Of a DNA stretch of 64,000 nt, positions 1 to 8,335 are shown piece by piece. The notes beneath the pieces were generated by a model that did not search any database, was not told where the DNA came from, and saw nothing but the letters and a program-made list of their open reading frames with translations. The position numbers and the translations under genes were made by a program. Every line of letters starts with the position of its first letter. Within the stretch, counting starts at the first letter, position 1. This stretch comes from Streptomyces smaragdinus (GTDB taxonomy: Bacteria > Actinomycetota > Actinomycetes > Streptomycetales > Streptomycetaceae). The DNA lies in contig NZ_WEGJ01000009.1 of assembly GCF_009604385.1 (NCBI RefSeq), forward strand, positions 62,001 through 126,000, read 5' to 3'.

Positions 1-177
1 GGGGGCCGGCCGACCCGGGCCGGCGTGCTGTTCCCCGGCCGGCGCGCGGACACCGCCGTCCATCTGATGCCCCGCACCGCCGACCCCCGGCTGCAGGCCT
101 GGTGCCGGCTGCCACCGGGGACGGAACTCCCCTGGCCGAATAACCATGTCCCTACTCAGGCAGGCAGGTCCACGTGA
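1..177 (+). CDS. C-terminal end of an unidentified protein (partial)
   Basis: An open frame enters from the left edge and ends at a TGA whose first bases are shared with the GTG start of the next gene (GTGA overlap). This is the coupling used throughout the operon and the reason for choosing this frame. Only about 58 residues are visible, rich in Arg and Pro with the stretch LQAWCRLPPGTELPWPNNH. No family can be recognised from so little. Its position implies it is the upstream member of the biosynthetic operon that runs to the NRPS. Confidence 0.55.
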   Translation, partial: GGRPTRAGVLFPGRRADTAVHLMPRTADPRLQAWCRLPPGTELPWPNNHVPTQAGRST

Positions 178-764
178 AGGAACGCTCCCGAGCCGTCCCG
201 GTGGACCTGGCGCCCTACGCCGACAACACCGGGATCACCTCCGCGCGGGCCACCGCCGCCGGCGCCTTCAACCTGTGGGGCAACACCTTCCCCGCCGGCG
301 AACTCCCGCCCCCGGGCACGGCCGTCGTCGACGGGCTGCCCTTCCGCTTTCCGCTCGCCCCGGCCGGCGAGCCGGACAACGTGCGCTGCGCCGGCCAGCT
401 GCTGCCGCTGCCGCCCGGCCGGTACGACTGGATCCAGCTCCTCGCCGCCGCCGAGCGCCGCACCGAGGACCAGGCGCTGCTGCACTACGCGGACGGCGCG
501 GTCGACCCGGAGTGGCTGCGGGTGTCGGACTTCTGGCCGCAGACCCGCTCCCGCTTCGGCGCGGCGCCCGCGTACGAGTGCCGGGTGCTGCACTACCCCC
601 GCCACGTGGACGACAAGTTCGGTCCCGTGGTGTGGCGCCACCGGGTGCCCGTACCGCGCGAGAGCGACCTGGCCGCGGTGCGGCTGCCGGATAACCCGGC
701 CATCCACGTCTTCGCCATGACGCTGGTCCCGGCGCTCGTCCCGGCGACGGAGGGCGCGGCATGA
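174..764 (+). CDS. hypothetical protein, probable beta-sandwich, in a biosynthetic operon
   Basis: 196 residues, GTG start overlapping the previous stop; the stop region overlaps the next ATG by four bases. No signal peptide or membrane segment is evident. The pattern of NTGIT near the start, DNVRCAGQLLPLP in the middle, HYADGAVDPEWL, and a closing AIHVFAMTLV suggests an all-beta carbohydrate-binding-like or C-terminal sandwich domain standing alone; this is inference from sequence texture. The function is unknown. Because this cluster should need enzymes that cannot be recognised here (for example one acting on a sulfated intermediate), this gene is one candidate for unassigned chemistry, but nothing in the sequence proves it. 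Confidence 0.8.
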   Translation: MKERSRAVPVDLAPYADNTGITSARATAAGAFNLWGNTFPAGELPPPGTAVVDGLPFRFPLAPAGEPDNVRCAGQLLPLPPGRYDWIQLLAAAERRTEDQALLHYADGAVDPEWLRVSDFWPQTRSRFGAAPAYECRVLHYPRHVDDKFGPVVWRHRVPVPRESDLAAVRLPDNPAIHVFAMTLVPALVPATEGAA

Positions 765-1786
765 GCGTCCTGCTGGAGGACATCCGGCCCTGGCGGCACG
801 ATCTGGGCGGCTGTCTGCACGGCTGCCTGGCCACCCTGCTGGAGAGCCGGGGGGTCACCGCGCTGCCCGTGCTCGGGGCCGCGTGGACGTTCCGCCACTT
901 CCCCGGCGGGGTGCGGCGGGAGGAGTACTACTACCCGTGCCGCGCCGGGGATTCGCTGCTGCAGGCCCTCGCCCCGTACCACCCGGTGCGGTCGGAGTGG
1001 CACGAACCGGCGGACGCGGCGGCGGGCTGGCGGGAAGTGCGCGAACAGCTGAGCGCCGGGCACGCGGTGGCCGTCGCGGTGGACAACTTCGAGCTGAGCT
1101 TCCGGCCCGCGTACCGGGACGTGCACTCCAACCACCTCGTCGTCGTGCACGGCTACGACGAGGAACGCGGCACCGTACGGGTGCTGGACGCCGTACCGCC
1201 CGCGTTCCACGGCGACATCCCCCTGGCCGAGCTCACCGCCGCCCGGAACTCGGGCAACGACCTGGTGCACGAACGGGACATGTTCTTCACCGGCGTACAC
1301 ATCGGCAACCGCTGGCTGTCCGTCGAACTCGGCGTCCCCGCCGACGAGTTCCCGCCCCTGGACCGGGACGAGGCCGACCGGGTGCTGCGGCTGAACCAGG
1401 AGCACTTCGCGGCCCGCCCCGACGGCGACGGCTACCGCGGACTGGCCGGCCAGGAGGCGTTCCTCACCGGCATGGTCAAGCGCCTCGCGGCCGGTGAGGC
1501 GATCCGCGACGAGCTGTTCGTCGCCGCCGGCGCCGCCCTCGCGTGCACCGCCGTACACGCCGACTGGCTGGCCCTGGCCGGCCGCACCCTGGACCACCCC
1601 GGCCTGCTCGAGCAGGCGCGGGCGGTGGACCGGGTCGCCCACCACTGGTCGGCGGTACGCATCTTCGCCGCGCTCACCAGCGACGGCGAGGTGTCCCCCG
1701 CCCGGCTGGCGCGGCGGGTGGACGCCCTGATGCGGGACCACGAGAGCGCCCTGACCGGGCTGGAGCAGGAAAGGACGCGACTGTGA
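761..1786 (+). CDS. BtrH-like acyltransferase (butirosin biosynthesis protein H N-terminal domain)
   Basis: 341 residues, ATG start in a four-base overlap. The N-terminal half carries the papain-like BtrH signature: DLGGCLHGC with the probable nucleophile Cys18, SNHLVVVHGYD with His125, and VLDAVPPAF with Asp143, the expected Cys-His-Asp order. In butirosin biosynthesis BtrH moves an acyl group from the carrier protein BtrI onto an amino sugar. Here the gene lies just upstream of a free carrier protein and an ATP-grasp ligase, the same functional trio as BtrH, BtrI and BtrJ, so it is inferred to release or transfer an ACP-bound acyl group onto an amine. The C-terminal half (about 190-341) is helical and not recognised in detail. 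Confidence 0.85.
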   Translation: MSVLLEDIRPWRHDLGGCLHGCLATLLESRGVTALPVLGAAWTFRHFPGGVRREEYYYPCRAGDSLLQALAPYHPVRSEWHEPADAAAGWREVREQLSAGHAVAVAVDNFELSFRPAYRDVHSNHLVVVHGYDEERGTVRVLDAVPPAFHGDIPLAELTAARNSGNDLVHERDMFFTGVHIGNRWLSVELGVPADEFPPLDRDEADRVLRLNQEHFAARPDGDGYRGLAGQEAFLTGMVKRLAAGEAIRDELFVAAGAALACTAVHADWLALAGRTLDHPGLLEQARAVDRVAHHWSAVRIFAALTSDGEVSPARLARRVDALMRDHESALTGLEQERTRL

Positions 1787-3174
1787 CCGGACGACAGGCG
1801 GACCGGCTCGCCATGCTGGGCGGGCGCCGCGCCGTGCCGAAGGAGCTGCGCATCGCGCCGTGGCCGCGGGTCACCGGGGAGGACGAGGCCGCGGTGATGC
1901 GGGCGCTGGCCTCGGGGCGGTTCACCGCCGCCGCGGCCGGCGAGCGGGAGATCCCGGGGCTGGAGCGGGAGTGGGCCGAGTTCACCGGCACCCGGCACGC
2001 GATCGCCGTCTCCAACGGCACCGCGGCCCTGTCCCTCGCCCTCGCGGCGCTCGGCGTGGAGCCCGGGGACGAGGTGGTGGTGCCGGCGCTCAGCTTCGTC
2101 GCGACGGCCGCCGCCCCCCTGCATCTGCTGGCGGTGCCCGTGTTCGCGGACATCGACCCCGTGACGTACAACATGACGGCCGCGGCGTTCGAGGCGGTGA
2201 TCACGCCGCGTACGAAGGCCGTGGTGGTCGTCCATCTGCACGGGCTGCCCGCCGACCTGGACGAGATCGGCGCGATCGCCGCCCGGCACGGGATCGCCGT
2301 GGTCGAGGACGCGGCCCAGGCGCACGGCGCCGAGTACCGGGGCCGGCGGGTGGGGTCCATCGGCGCGATCAACACCTTCAGCCTCAACGTCAGCAAGAAC
2401 CTGGCCACCTGCGGCGAGGGCGGGCTGATCACCACCGACGACGACGCCCTCGCCACCCGGACGACGATGCTGCGGCAGTTCGGCGAGCTGATCGAGGGCA
2501 GAGGCAGCCGGTCGTACGTGTCGCATCTGCTCGGCTGGAACAACAAACCGGCCGCGCTGCAGGCGGCGTTCACCCGCAGCCAGCTGGAGCGCTTCGGGAC
2601 GGAGGCCAAGCAGCGGGACGCCAACGTGCGGCGGCTGCTGGCCCGGGCGGCCGCACTGCCCGGGTTCGTGGCGCCGTCCGCGCCGGCGGACCGGACGCAC
2701 GCCTGGCACATCCTGCGGTTCCGGGTGGATCCGACGGCGTTCGGGCTGGCGCCGGAGCTCGCGGGACCGCTGCGGGCCGTGGTGCAGCGGGCGCTGCGGG
2801 CGGAGGGGGTGCCGGCCGCTCCGTACCAGCTGATGCCGCTGCCCGCGCAGCCGGTGTTCCGGGACCGGTCGGGGTTCGGCGGGCTGCCGTGGTCGCTGCA
2901 CGGGACGCCGGAAGTGCCCTGCGGGCCCGAGGGGTTCCCGGCCGCGTACCAGGTGCTCGACGAGTCCTTCGCGCTGCAGAAGGCGCATCTGCATCCGGAC
3001 GCCGGACCGCTGCTGGACCGGTACGCCGACGCGTTCGAGAAGGTCTGGGAGCGCCGCGCCGACCTGCTGGGCATCGCGGCGGCGCTGGAGCACACGCCCC
3101 CGTGGGAAGAGGCCGGGCGGATCGCGGCGGCCGAATGGGACGCCGCGTTCGCGGGTGGAGGAGAAACGGAATGA
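1783..3174 (+). CDS. DegT/DnrJ/EryC1/StrS-family PLP aminotransferase
   Basis: 463 residues from the GTG at 1783 (GTGA overlap with the BtrH-like gene); the frame is open further upstream but coupling favours this start. Visible PLP-fold landmarks are SNGTAALSLALAALG (about 77-91), VVEDAAQAHGA with Asp176, and FSLNVSKNLATCGEGG, where Lys205 is the predicted Schiff-base lysine. The family usually transaminates keto sugars or keto-cyclitols with Glu or Gln as donor; the protein is longer than the usual 370-400 residues at its C-terminus. No LysJ-type aminotransferase is present in the LysW operon, so this enzyme could supply the amino group of the carrier-bound keto intermediate. That link is inference. 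It ends by overlapping the ACP gene. Confidence 0.88.
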   Translation: MTGRQADRLAMLGGRRAVPKELRIAPWPRVTGEDEAAVMRALASGRFTAAAAGEREIPGLEREWAEFTGTRHAIAVSNGTAALSLALAALGVEPGDEVVVPALSFVATAAAPLHLLAVPVFADIDPVTYNMTAAAFEAVITPRTKAVVVVHLHGLPADLDEIGAIAARHGIAVVEDAAQAHGAEYRGRRVGSIGAINTFSLNVSKNLATCGEGGLITTDDDALATRTTMLRQFGELIEGRGSRSYVSHLLGWNNKPAALQAAFTRSQLERFGTEAKQRDANVRRLLARAAALPGFVAPSAPADRTHAWHILRFRVDPTAFGLAPELAGPLRAVVQRALRAEGVPAAPYQLMPLPAQPVFRDRSGFGGLPWSLHGTPEVPCGPEGFPAAYQVLDESFALQKAHLHPDAGPLLDRYADAFEKVWERRADLLGIAAALEHTPPWEEAGRIAAAEWDAAFAGGGETE

Positions 3175-3479
3175 ACGAGCAGGAGAGCGTCGCGCGGGAG
3201 ATGACCGCGATCTGGTGTGAGGTCCTCGATCTGGGGGCGGACGAGATGGATCCCGACGAGTCGCTGTTCGAGGTCGGCGGGACCTCGCTGCAGGCGGTGA
3301 AGCTGATGACCCGGATCCAGGAGGCGTTCGGGGTCGAGCTGGAGCTGACCGTGGTGTTCGCCGAGGGCAGTGTGGCGCGGCTGACGGAGCTGGTGGAGGC
3401 CGATCTGCTGGCCGAGCTGGACGCCCTGGAACCGGCGGAGGTCGAGCGGCTGCTGCGCGAGGAGGCGCAGAATGGCTGA
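3171..3479 (+). CDS. free-standing acyl/peptidyl carrier protein
   Basis: 102 residues, ATG overlapping the previous TGA. FEVGGTSLQAVKLM is the 4'-phosphopantetheine attachment motif with Ser39. The domain is followed by an acidic helix ending VERLLREEAQNG. A very similar tail closes the NRPS at 8048, suggesting that both carriers may be addressed by the same partner. Flanked by the DegT aminotransferase and an ATP-grasp ligase, it probably carries an amino-acid-derived acyl group loaded by that ligase and later moved by the BtrH-like protein, as BtrI does in butirosin biosynthesis. Confidence 0.93.
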   Translation: MNEQESVAREMTAIWCEVLDLGADEMDPDESLFEVGGTSLQAVKLMTRIQEAFGVELELTVVFAEGSVARLTELVEADLLAELDALEPAEVERLLREEAQNG

Positions 3480-4743
3480 CGCCGCCGCGCTGCCCGCGCT
3501 GGCGGTGGTGTACGACTCGGGCGCCGCCAGCCCGGTGGAGATCGCCACGGCGGCGCGCGGGCTGTGCCGGCCGGTGCTGGTGGCCGACCCGGCGGCGCCC
3601 GCCGTCCAGGGGTCGCTGCCGGTGTTACGGGCGCTCGGCACCCTCGTCGAGCACCCCGCCGGGACCGATCCGGACGTGACCGTACGGCGGTTGAAGGAGC
3701 TCGGGGTCACCGCGGTGACCACCTTCGCGGACCCCTGTCTGGACCTCACCGCGGCGCTGGCCGAGGCGCTGGGCGTGCGCTTCCACACCCCGGAGACCGC
3801 CCTGGCGCTGGGCGACAAGCTGCGCCAGCGGTCCCGGCTGGCAAAGGCCGGACTGCCGGCCGTGCGGTACGCGAAGGTGTCGGAGCCCGGGGACATCGAC
3901 GGGGCGCTGGCGGAGGTGGGCCTGCCCGCCGTGCTCAAGCCGCGGCACAGCGCGGGCAGCCGCAACACGCTGCCGGTCGCGACCCCGCGGGAGTTCCGGA
4001 CGGTCGCCGGGGAGCTGCTGGCGCTCGGGGAGCGCGGTCTGATCGCGGAGGAGTATCTGACGGGCGACCCCACGGTGGCCGGTGAGCGCTGGGGCGACTA
4101 CGTGTCGGTGGAGTCGGTGGTGGACGGGGAGCGGATCACGCACCTGGGCGTCACCGGCAAGGAGCCGCTGGCCGAACCGTTCCGGGAGGGCGGGATCTTC
4201 TTCCCGGCCACGCTCGGCGCCGGGCTGTCCGGGGAGATCCTGGAGCGCACCGCCGGGGCGCTGCGCGCGCTGGGGATACGGTCGGGGGTCACCCACACCG
4301 AGTTCAAGCTGACCGCCGGCGGCCCCCGGCTGATCGAGGTCAACGGGCGGCTCGGCGGCTTCATCACCGACCTGGTGGGGCGTGCCACCGGCGTCAGCCC
4401 GCTGCGTATCGCCCTGGAGAACGCGCTCGGCCTGCCCGCCCCCGTACCGGAGCGGATCGACACGACCGCCGCCCGCGTCACCTTCCAGCACCTGTTCCAG
4501 CCCCCGGTCACCGCCACGGCCGTCGCCTCCGTCACAGGCGTCAAGGAGACCAGGAAGCTGCCGGGAGTGGCCCGGGTGGAGCTCGTGCGGCGGCCCGGGG
4601 ACCCGGTGGACTGGCGGCAGGGCACGCAGAGTTTCACCGCCATCGTCTACGGCGACGCCCCCGACCACACGGCGCTCGCCGCCACCCTGGCCGCGGTGGA
4701 CGCCGGCCTGTCGATCACCTACGACGGCGAGGAGCTTCCATGA
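3472..4743 (+). CDS. ATP-grasp carboxylate-amine/thiol ligase (BtrJ-like role)
   Basis: 423 residues, starting 8 bases inside the ACP gene. An N-terminal pre-ATP-grasp Rossmann domain (about 1-105) is followed by the ATP-grasp fold: GVRFHTPETALALGDKLRQR, VLKPRHSAGSRNT (nucleotide loop), IAEEYL, and the metal-binding end LIEVNGRLGG. It resembles the biosynthetic ATP-grasp ligases that join amino acids to amines or carrier proteins. Sitting directly behind a free ACP and upstream of the NRPS, it probably activates an amino acid for loading onto that ACP, as BtrJ does. Formation of an ordinary amide bond on a soluble substrate is the main alternative. Confidence 0.87.
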   Translation: MADAAALPALAVVYDSGAASPVEIATAARGLCRPVLVADPAAPAVQGSLPVLRALGTLVEHPAGTDPDVTVRRLKELGVTAVTTFADPCLDLTAALAEALGVRFHTPETALALGDKLRQRSRLAKAGLPAVRYAKVSEPGDIDGALAEVGLPAVLKPRHSAGSRNTLPVATPREFRTVAGELLALGERGLIAEEYLTGDPTVAGERWGDYVSVESVVDGERITHLGVTGKEPLAEPFREGGIFFPATLGAGLSGEILERTAGALRALGIRSGVTHTEFKLTAGGPRLIEVNGRLGGFITDLVGRATGVSPLRIALENALGLPAPVPERIDTTAARVTFQHLFQPPVTATAVASVTGVKETRKLPGVARVELVRRPGDPVDWRQGTQSFTAIVYGDAPDHTALAATLAAVDAGLSITYDGEELP

Positions 4744-7700
4744 CCGGACCGGACGCCGCGGGCAGCGGGCTCGCCGACATCAAACGGCAGCTGCTGGAGG
4801 CCCGGCGCAGCCGGCAGCGCGCCGCGGCCGCGCAGCGCGACCGCATCGAGCGCGTCGACCGCGGCGGCCGGCTCGACGTCTCCGAACAGCAGCAGCATCT
4901 GTGGCTGCTGGACCAGCTGGCCCCCGGGCAGGCGGTCTACAACGTGCCGTACGTGCTGCGGCTGCGCGGGCGGCTGGACGTGCCCGCGCTGGCCCGGGCG
5001 CTGCGGGCGCTGGTCGAGCGGCACGAGGCGCTGCGCACCCGCTTCGGGTCCGGGCACGGGGTGCCGTACCAGATCATCGACGAGGCGCCGGACCAATGGC
5101 CGCTGCCCGTGGACGAGTTGCCGCGGGGCGACCGACTCGGCACCTGGATCCGGGAGCGGGCCGCGGAGCCCTTCGATCTGGCCGCCGGGCCGGTCTTCCG
5201 GACGCATCTGCTGCGGCTGGGCCCCGAGGAGCACGTGCTGGCCATGTGCCTGCACCACATCGTCGTGGACGGCTGGTCGGTGGGCGTGCTCACCCGGGAA
5301 CTGGCCGCGCTGTACGACGGCGCGGAGCCGGCGGCGCCCGCGATCCAGCCCGCCGACCACGCGGCCTGGCAGCGCCGCCGGTCCGGGGAGCGGCTGCGCG
5401 GGCAGCTCGACTACTGGCGCGAGACGCTGGCGGACGTACCCGTACTGGACTTCCCCGCCGACCGGGCCCGTTCCCCGCAGCCGTCGTGGACCGGGGCGCA
5501 GCTCCTGGCGACGCTGCCGCCGGAGCTCGGGCCCGCCGTCTCCCGGCTGGCGCGCGAGCGCAAGGCCCCGCTGCTGGCCGTGCTGCAGGCCGCGTTCCTG
5601 GTGGTGCTCGGCAAGTACACCGGCGGCGAGGACCTGGCGGTCGGGTCGGTGTTCTCCGGCCGCACCCGCAGCGAGGTCGAGCCGCTGGTCGGCTTCTTCG
5701 CCAACACTCTCGTCCTGCGCACGAGCATCGCCGGCGATCCGGCGTTCGACGAGCTCGTGGGCCGCTGCCGGGAGACCGTGCTGGGCGCGCTGTCCCACCA
5801 GGAGGTGCCGTTCGGGACGCTGGTGGAGGAGCTGCGGCCGGCCCGGCTGCCGGGGCGCAATCCGCTCTTCCAGATCAGCTTCACGCTGCTGACCGGCGCG
5901 ATGACCGGCAGCTTCCGGCTCGGTGAGCTGGACGTGGACACCCTGCCGTCCGATCCGGGCACCGCCCGCTTCGACCTGGCGTTCCAGGTCGAGCAGGACG
6001 TGGACGAGCGGATGGAGCTGTGGCTCGAGTACTCCACGGAGCTGTTCGACCGGGACCGGATGGAACGCCTTGTCGGGCACTTCCGCACGGTGCTCGAGCA
6101 GGTGGTGGCCGATCCGGGGCTGCGGCTGTCCGAGCTGCGGCTGGTGACCGGGCTGGAGCGGGAGCGGCTGCTCGAGGACGGGAATCCGGAGCCGGTGGTA
6201 CGGGCCGGGGACGGGCTGCGGCTGCACGAGCTGGTGTCCCGGCAGGCCGCCGCCACCGGTGAACTGCCCGCCGTGTGCTTCGGCGGTGAACGGCTGACGT
6301 ACCGCGAGCTGGAGGCCCGGGCGAACCGGCTGGCCCACCTGCTGGGCGGGTACGGGCTGGGGCCGGACGCGGTGGCCGGGGTGCTGCTGGAGCGCGGGAC
6401 GGCGATCCCGGTGGCGGAGCTGGCGGTCCTCAAGGCCGGCGGGGCGTTCCTGCCGCTGGACCCGGGGCATCCGCCGGAGCGCCTCGCCGCGTGTCTGGCC
6501 GACGCGGGGGCCCGGGTGGTCGTCACCACGTCGGACCTCGCCGCCGGGCTGCCCGGCGGGGTGCCGGTGCTGCGGCTGGACGATCCGGCCGTACGGGAGC
6601 GGCTGGCGGCCGCCCCGGACACGGATCCGGGGGTCGCGGGATCGGCGGAGGATCTGGCGTACGTGATCTACACCTCCGGGTCGACGGGGGCGCCCAAGGG
6701 CGTGATGGTGCCGCACCGGGCCGTGACGCACTTCGTGCTCAACACCCGGGACATGTTCGGCGTCGGCCCCGGTGACCGGCTGCTGCAGTTCGCGAACCCG
6801 GCCTTCGACGTGTCGCTGTTCGACCTCTACACGGCGCTCGGGTCCGGGGCGGCCGTCGTCGGCGCCCCCCGCGACACGCTGCTGGACCCCGACGCGCTGC
6901 AGCGGCTGATGGAGCACGAGGGCATCACCGTGGCCGACGTACCGCCGGCCGTGCTGCGGCTGCTCGACCCGGAACCGCTCACCGCGCTGCGGGCGCTGTG
7001 GGTGGGGCTGGAGGCGTTCCCCGCCGAGCTGGTGAACCGGTGGCGGACCGCGGACCGGGAGTTCCACAACGGGTACGGGCCCACCGAGGCCACCGTCGCC
7101 TGCGTCGACTACCGCTGTCCGCCGGGCCCGATGACCGAACCGCCGCCGATCGGCACCCCGATGCCCAACCACCGCGCGTACGTCCTGGACGCGGAGCTCG
7201 AGCCGGTGCCCGTCGGCGTGCCCGGCGAGCTGTATGTCGCCGGGACCGGGCTGGCCCGGGGGTATCTGGGGCTGCCGGAGCAGACGGCCGAGCGGTTCCT
7301 GCCCGACCCGTTCGCGGGCGACGGGCAGCGGATGTACCGCACCGGTGACGTGGTGGTACGGCGGGCCGGCGGCGAGCTGGAGTTCCGGGGCCGGGCCGAC
7401 CGGCAGGTCAAGATCCGCGGGCTGCGCATCGAGCCCGGCGAGGTCGAGCACGCCCTGGCGCGATGCCCGGGGGTGGCACAGGCCGCGGTGACGGTCGACG
7501 CGCCCGGGACGCCGCGGGCGCGGCTGATCGGCTACGCCGCCGCCGGGCCGGGGGCCGATCCCGATCCCGGGGAGCTGCGGGGGATGTTGCTGGACGCGCT
7601 GCCGGCGCATCTCGTACCGGCGGTGATCCTGGTGCTGGAGCGGCTGCCGCTCACGGCGAACGGCAAGCTCGATGTACGGGCACTGCCCGCGCCGGCCGCG

Positions 7701-8048
7701 GACGGCGGGGGCGGGCACGTCGCGCCGGAGACGGAGACCGAGCGGCAGCTCGCGGCGGTGTGGGCGCGGTTGCTCGACACGGCGCGGGACGGCATCGGGC
7801 GGCAGGACGGGTTCTTCGAGCTGGGCGGCAACTCGCTGCAGGTGACCCGGCTGGCCGCCCGGATCCGGGAGGTCTTCGGCGTCGAGCTGGAGCCCCGGGT
7901 GCTGTTCACCCACTCCCGGCTGGACGAGCTGGCGGGGCAGGTCGACCGGGGGCTGGCCGAGGCCCTGGCGGCGGAGGAGGCCCTGGCGGCGGAGATCGGC
8001 GAACTGTCGGAGGAGGAGCTGGACCGGCTGCTCGCCGAGGAGGCCTGA
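4740..8048 (+). CDS. non-ribosomal peptide synthetase, condensation-adenylation-PCP module
   Basis: 1102 residues, ATG overlapping the ATP-grasp stop. Order: charged N-terminal helix (about 10-40, docking-like); condensation domain with LHHIVVDGWS, catalytic His at 172-173; adenylation domain with YVIYTSGSTGAPKG (about 640-655), NGYGPTEATV, YRTGDVV, RADRQVKIRGLRIEPGEVE and LTANGKLD; PCP with FFELGGNSLQVTRL; acidic tail. There is no thioesterase domain, so release relies on another protein. Manual alignment to GrsA gives specificity positions D-V-F-D-W-G-G-V-A. This matches no code I can name; the Asp at 278 hints at a basic or polar substrate. A perfect 13-bp hairpin follows the stop, so this is the operon end. 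Confidence 0.96.
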   Translation: MTGPDAAGSGLADIKRQLLEARRSRQRAAAAQRDRIERVDRGGRLDVSEQQQHLWLLDQLAPGQAVYNVPYVLRLRGRLDVPALARALRALVERHEALRTRFGSGHGVPYQIIDEAPDQWPLPVDELPRGDRLGTWIRERAAEPFDLAAGPVFRTHLLRLGPEEHVLAMCLHHIVVDGWSVGVLTRELAALYDGAEPAAPAIQPADHAAWQRRRSGERLRGQLDYWRETLADVPVLDFPADRARSPQPSWTGAQLLATLPPELGPAVSRLARERKAPLLAVLQAAFLVVLGKYTGGEDLAVGSVFSGRTRSEVEPLVGFFANTLVLRTSIAGDPAFDELVGRCRETVLGALSHQEVPFGTLVEELRPARLPGRNPLFQISFTLLTGAMTGSFRLGELDVDTLPSDPGTARFDLAFQVEQDVDERMELWLEYSTELFDRDRMERLVGHFRTVLEQVVADPGLRLSELRLVTGLERERLLEDGNPEPVVRAGDGLRLHELVSRQAAATGELPAVCFGGERLTYRELEARANRLAHLLGGYGLGPDAVAGVLLERGTAIPVAELAVLKAGGAFLPLDPGHPPERLAACLADAGARVVVTTSDLAAGLPGGVPVLRLDDPAVRERLAAAPDTDPGVAGSAEDLAYVIYTSGSTGAPKGVMVPHRAVTHFVLNTRDMFGVGPGDRLLQFANPAFDVSLFDLYTALGSGAAVVGAPRDTLLDPDALQRLMEHEGITVADVPPAVLRLLDPEPLTALRALWVGLEAFPAELVNRWRTADREFHNGYGPTEATVACVDYRCPPGPMTEPPPIGTPMPNHRAYVLDAELEPVPVGVPGELYVAGTGLARGYLGLPEQTAERFLPDPFAGDGQRMYRTGDVVVRRAGGELEFRGRADRQVKIRGLRIEPGEVEHALARCPGVAQAAVTVDAPGTPRARLIGYAAAGPGADPDPGELRGMLLDALPAHLVPAVILVLERLPLTANGKLDVRALPAPAADGGGGHVAPETETERQLAAVWARLLDTARDGIGRQDGFFELGGNSLQVTRLAARIREVFGVELEPRVLFTHSRLDELAGQVDRGLAEALAAEEALAAEIGELSEEELDRLLAEEA

Positions 8049-8061
8049 CCTCACCCAGACC

Positions 8062-8102
8062 ACCGGCCGGCCCGCGGGCCCCCCTCCACCGGGCCGGCCG
8101 GT
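8062..8102 (+). terminator. hairpin terminator behind the NRPS
   Basis: Perfect 13-bp inverted repeat (arms 8062-8074 and 8090-8102, ACCGGCCGGCCCG and its complement) with a 15-base loop, 14 bases after the NRPS stop. There is no U-tract, as is usual in Streptomyces. Confidence 0.7.
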
Positions 8103-8176
8103 ACCGGATCCGCGCCCGCGGCGGCCGGCGCGGACGTACGTGCCCCGGGAACCGACGGGGGCCCGGGAACGTACGA

Positions 8177-8214
8177 CCGCCCGATGTGGCGCCCCCCGGC
8201 GCCGCATCGGGCGG
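8177..8214. terminator. second hairpin between convergent operons
   Basis: Inverted repeat of about 17 bp with one imperfect pair (core arms 8181-8193 and 8198-8210, loop CCCC) in the 287-bp gap between the NRPS operon and the leftward operon that ends at 8336. Probably terminates one or both. The rest of the gap (8103-8335) shows no gene. Confidence 0.55.
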
Positions 8215-8335
8215 CAGCATGGGCCGGAGGCGATCGCCGGACTCCCGCCCGCGCCCGGAGCCTCTGCGCTCCCCCGGGCTCCCGGCCCGGCGTGTCCGGG
8301 CGGCGGGGCGCGGACACGCTTCGGCGACACCTCCC

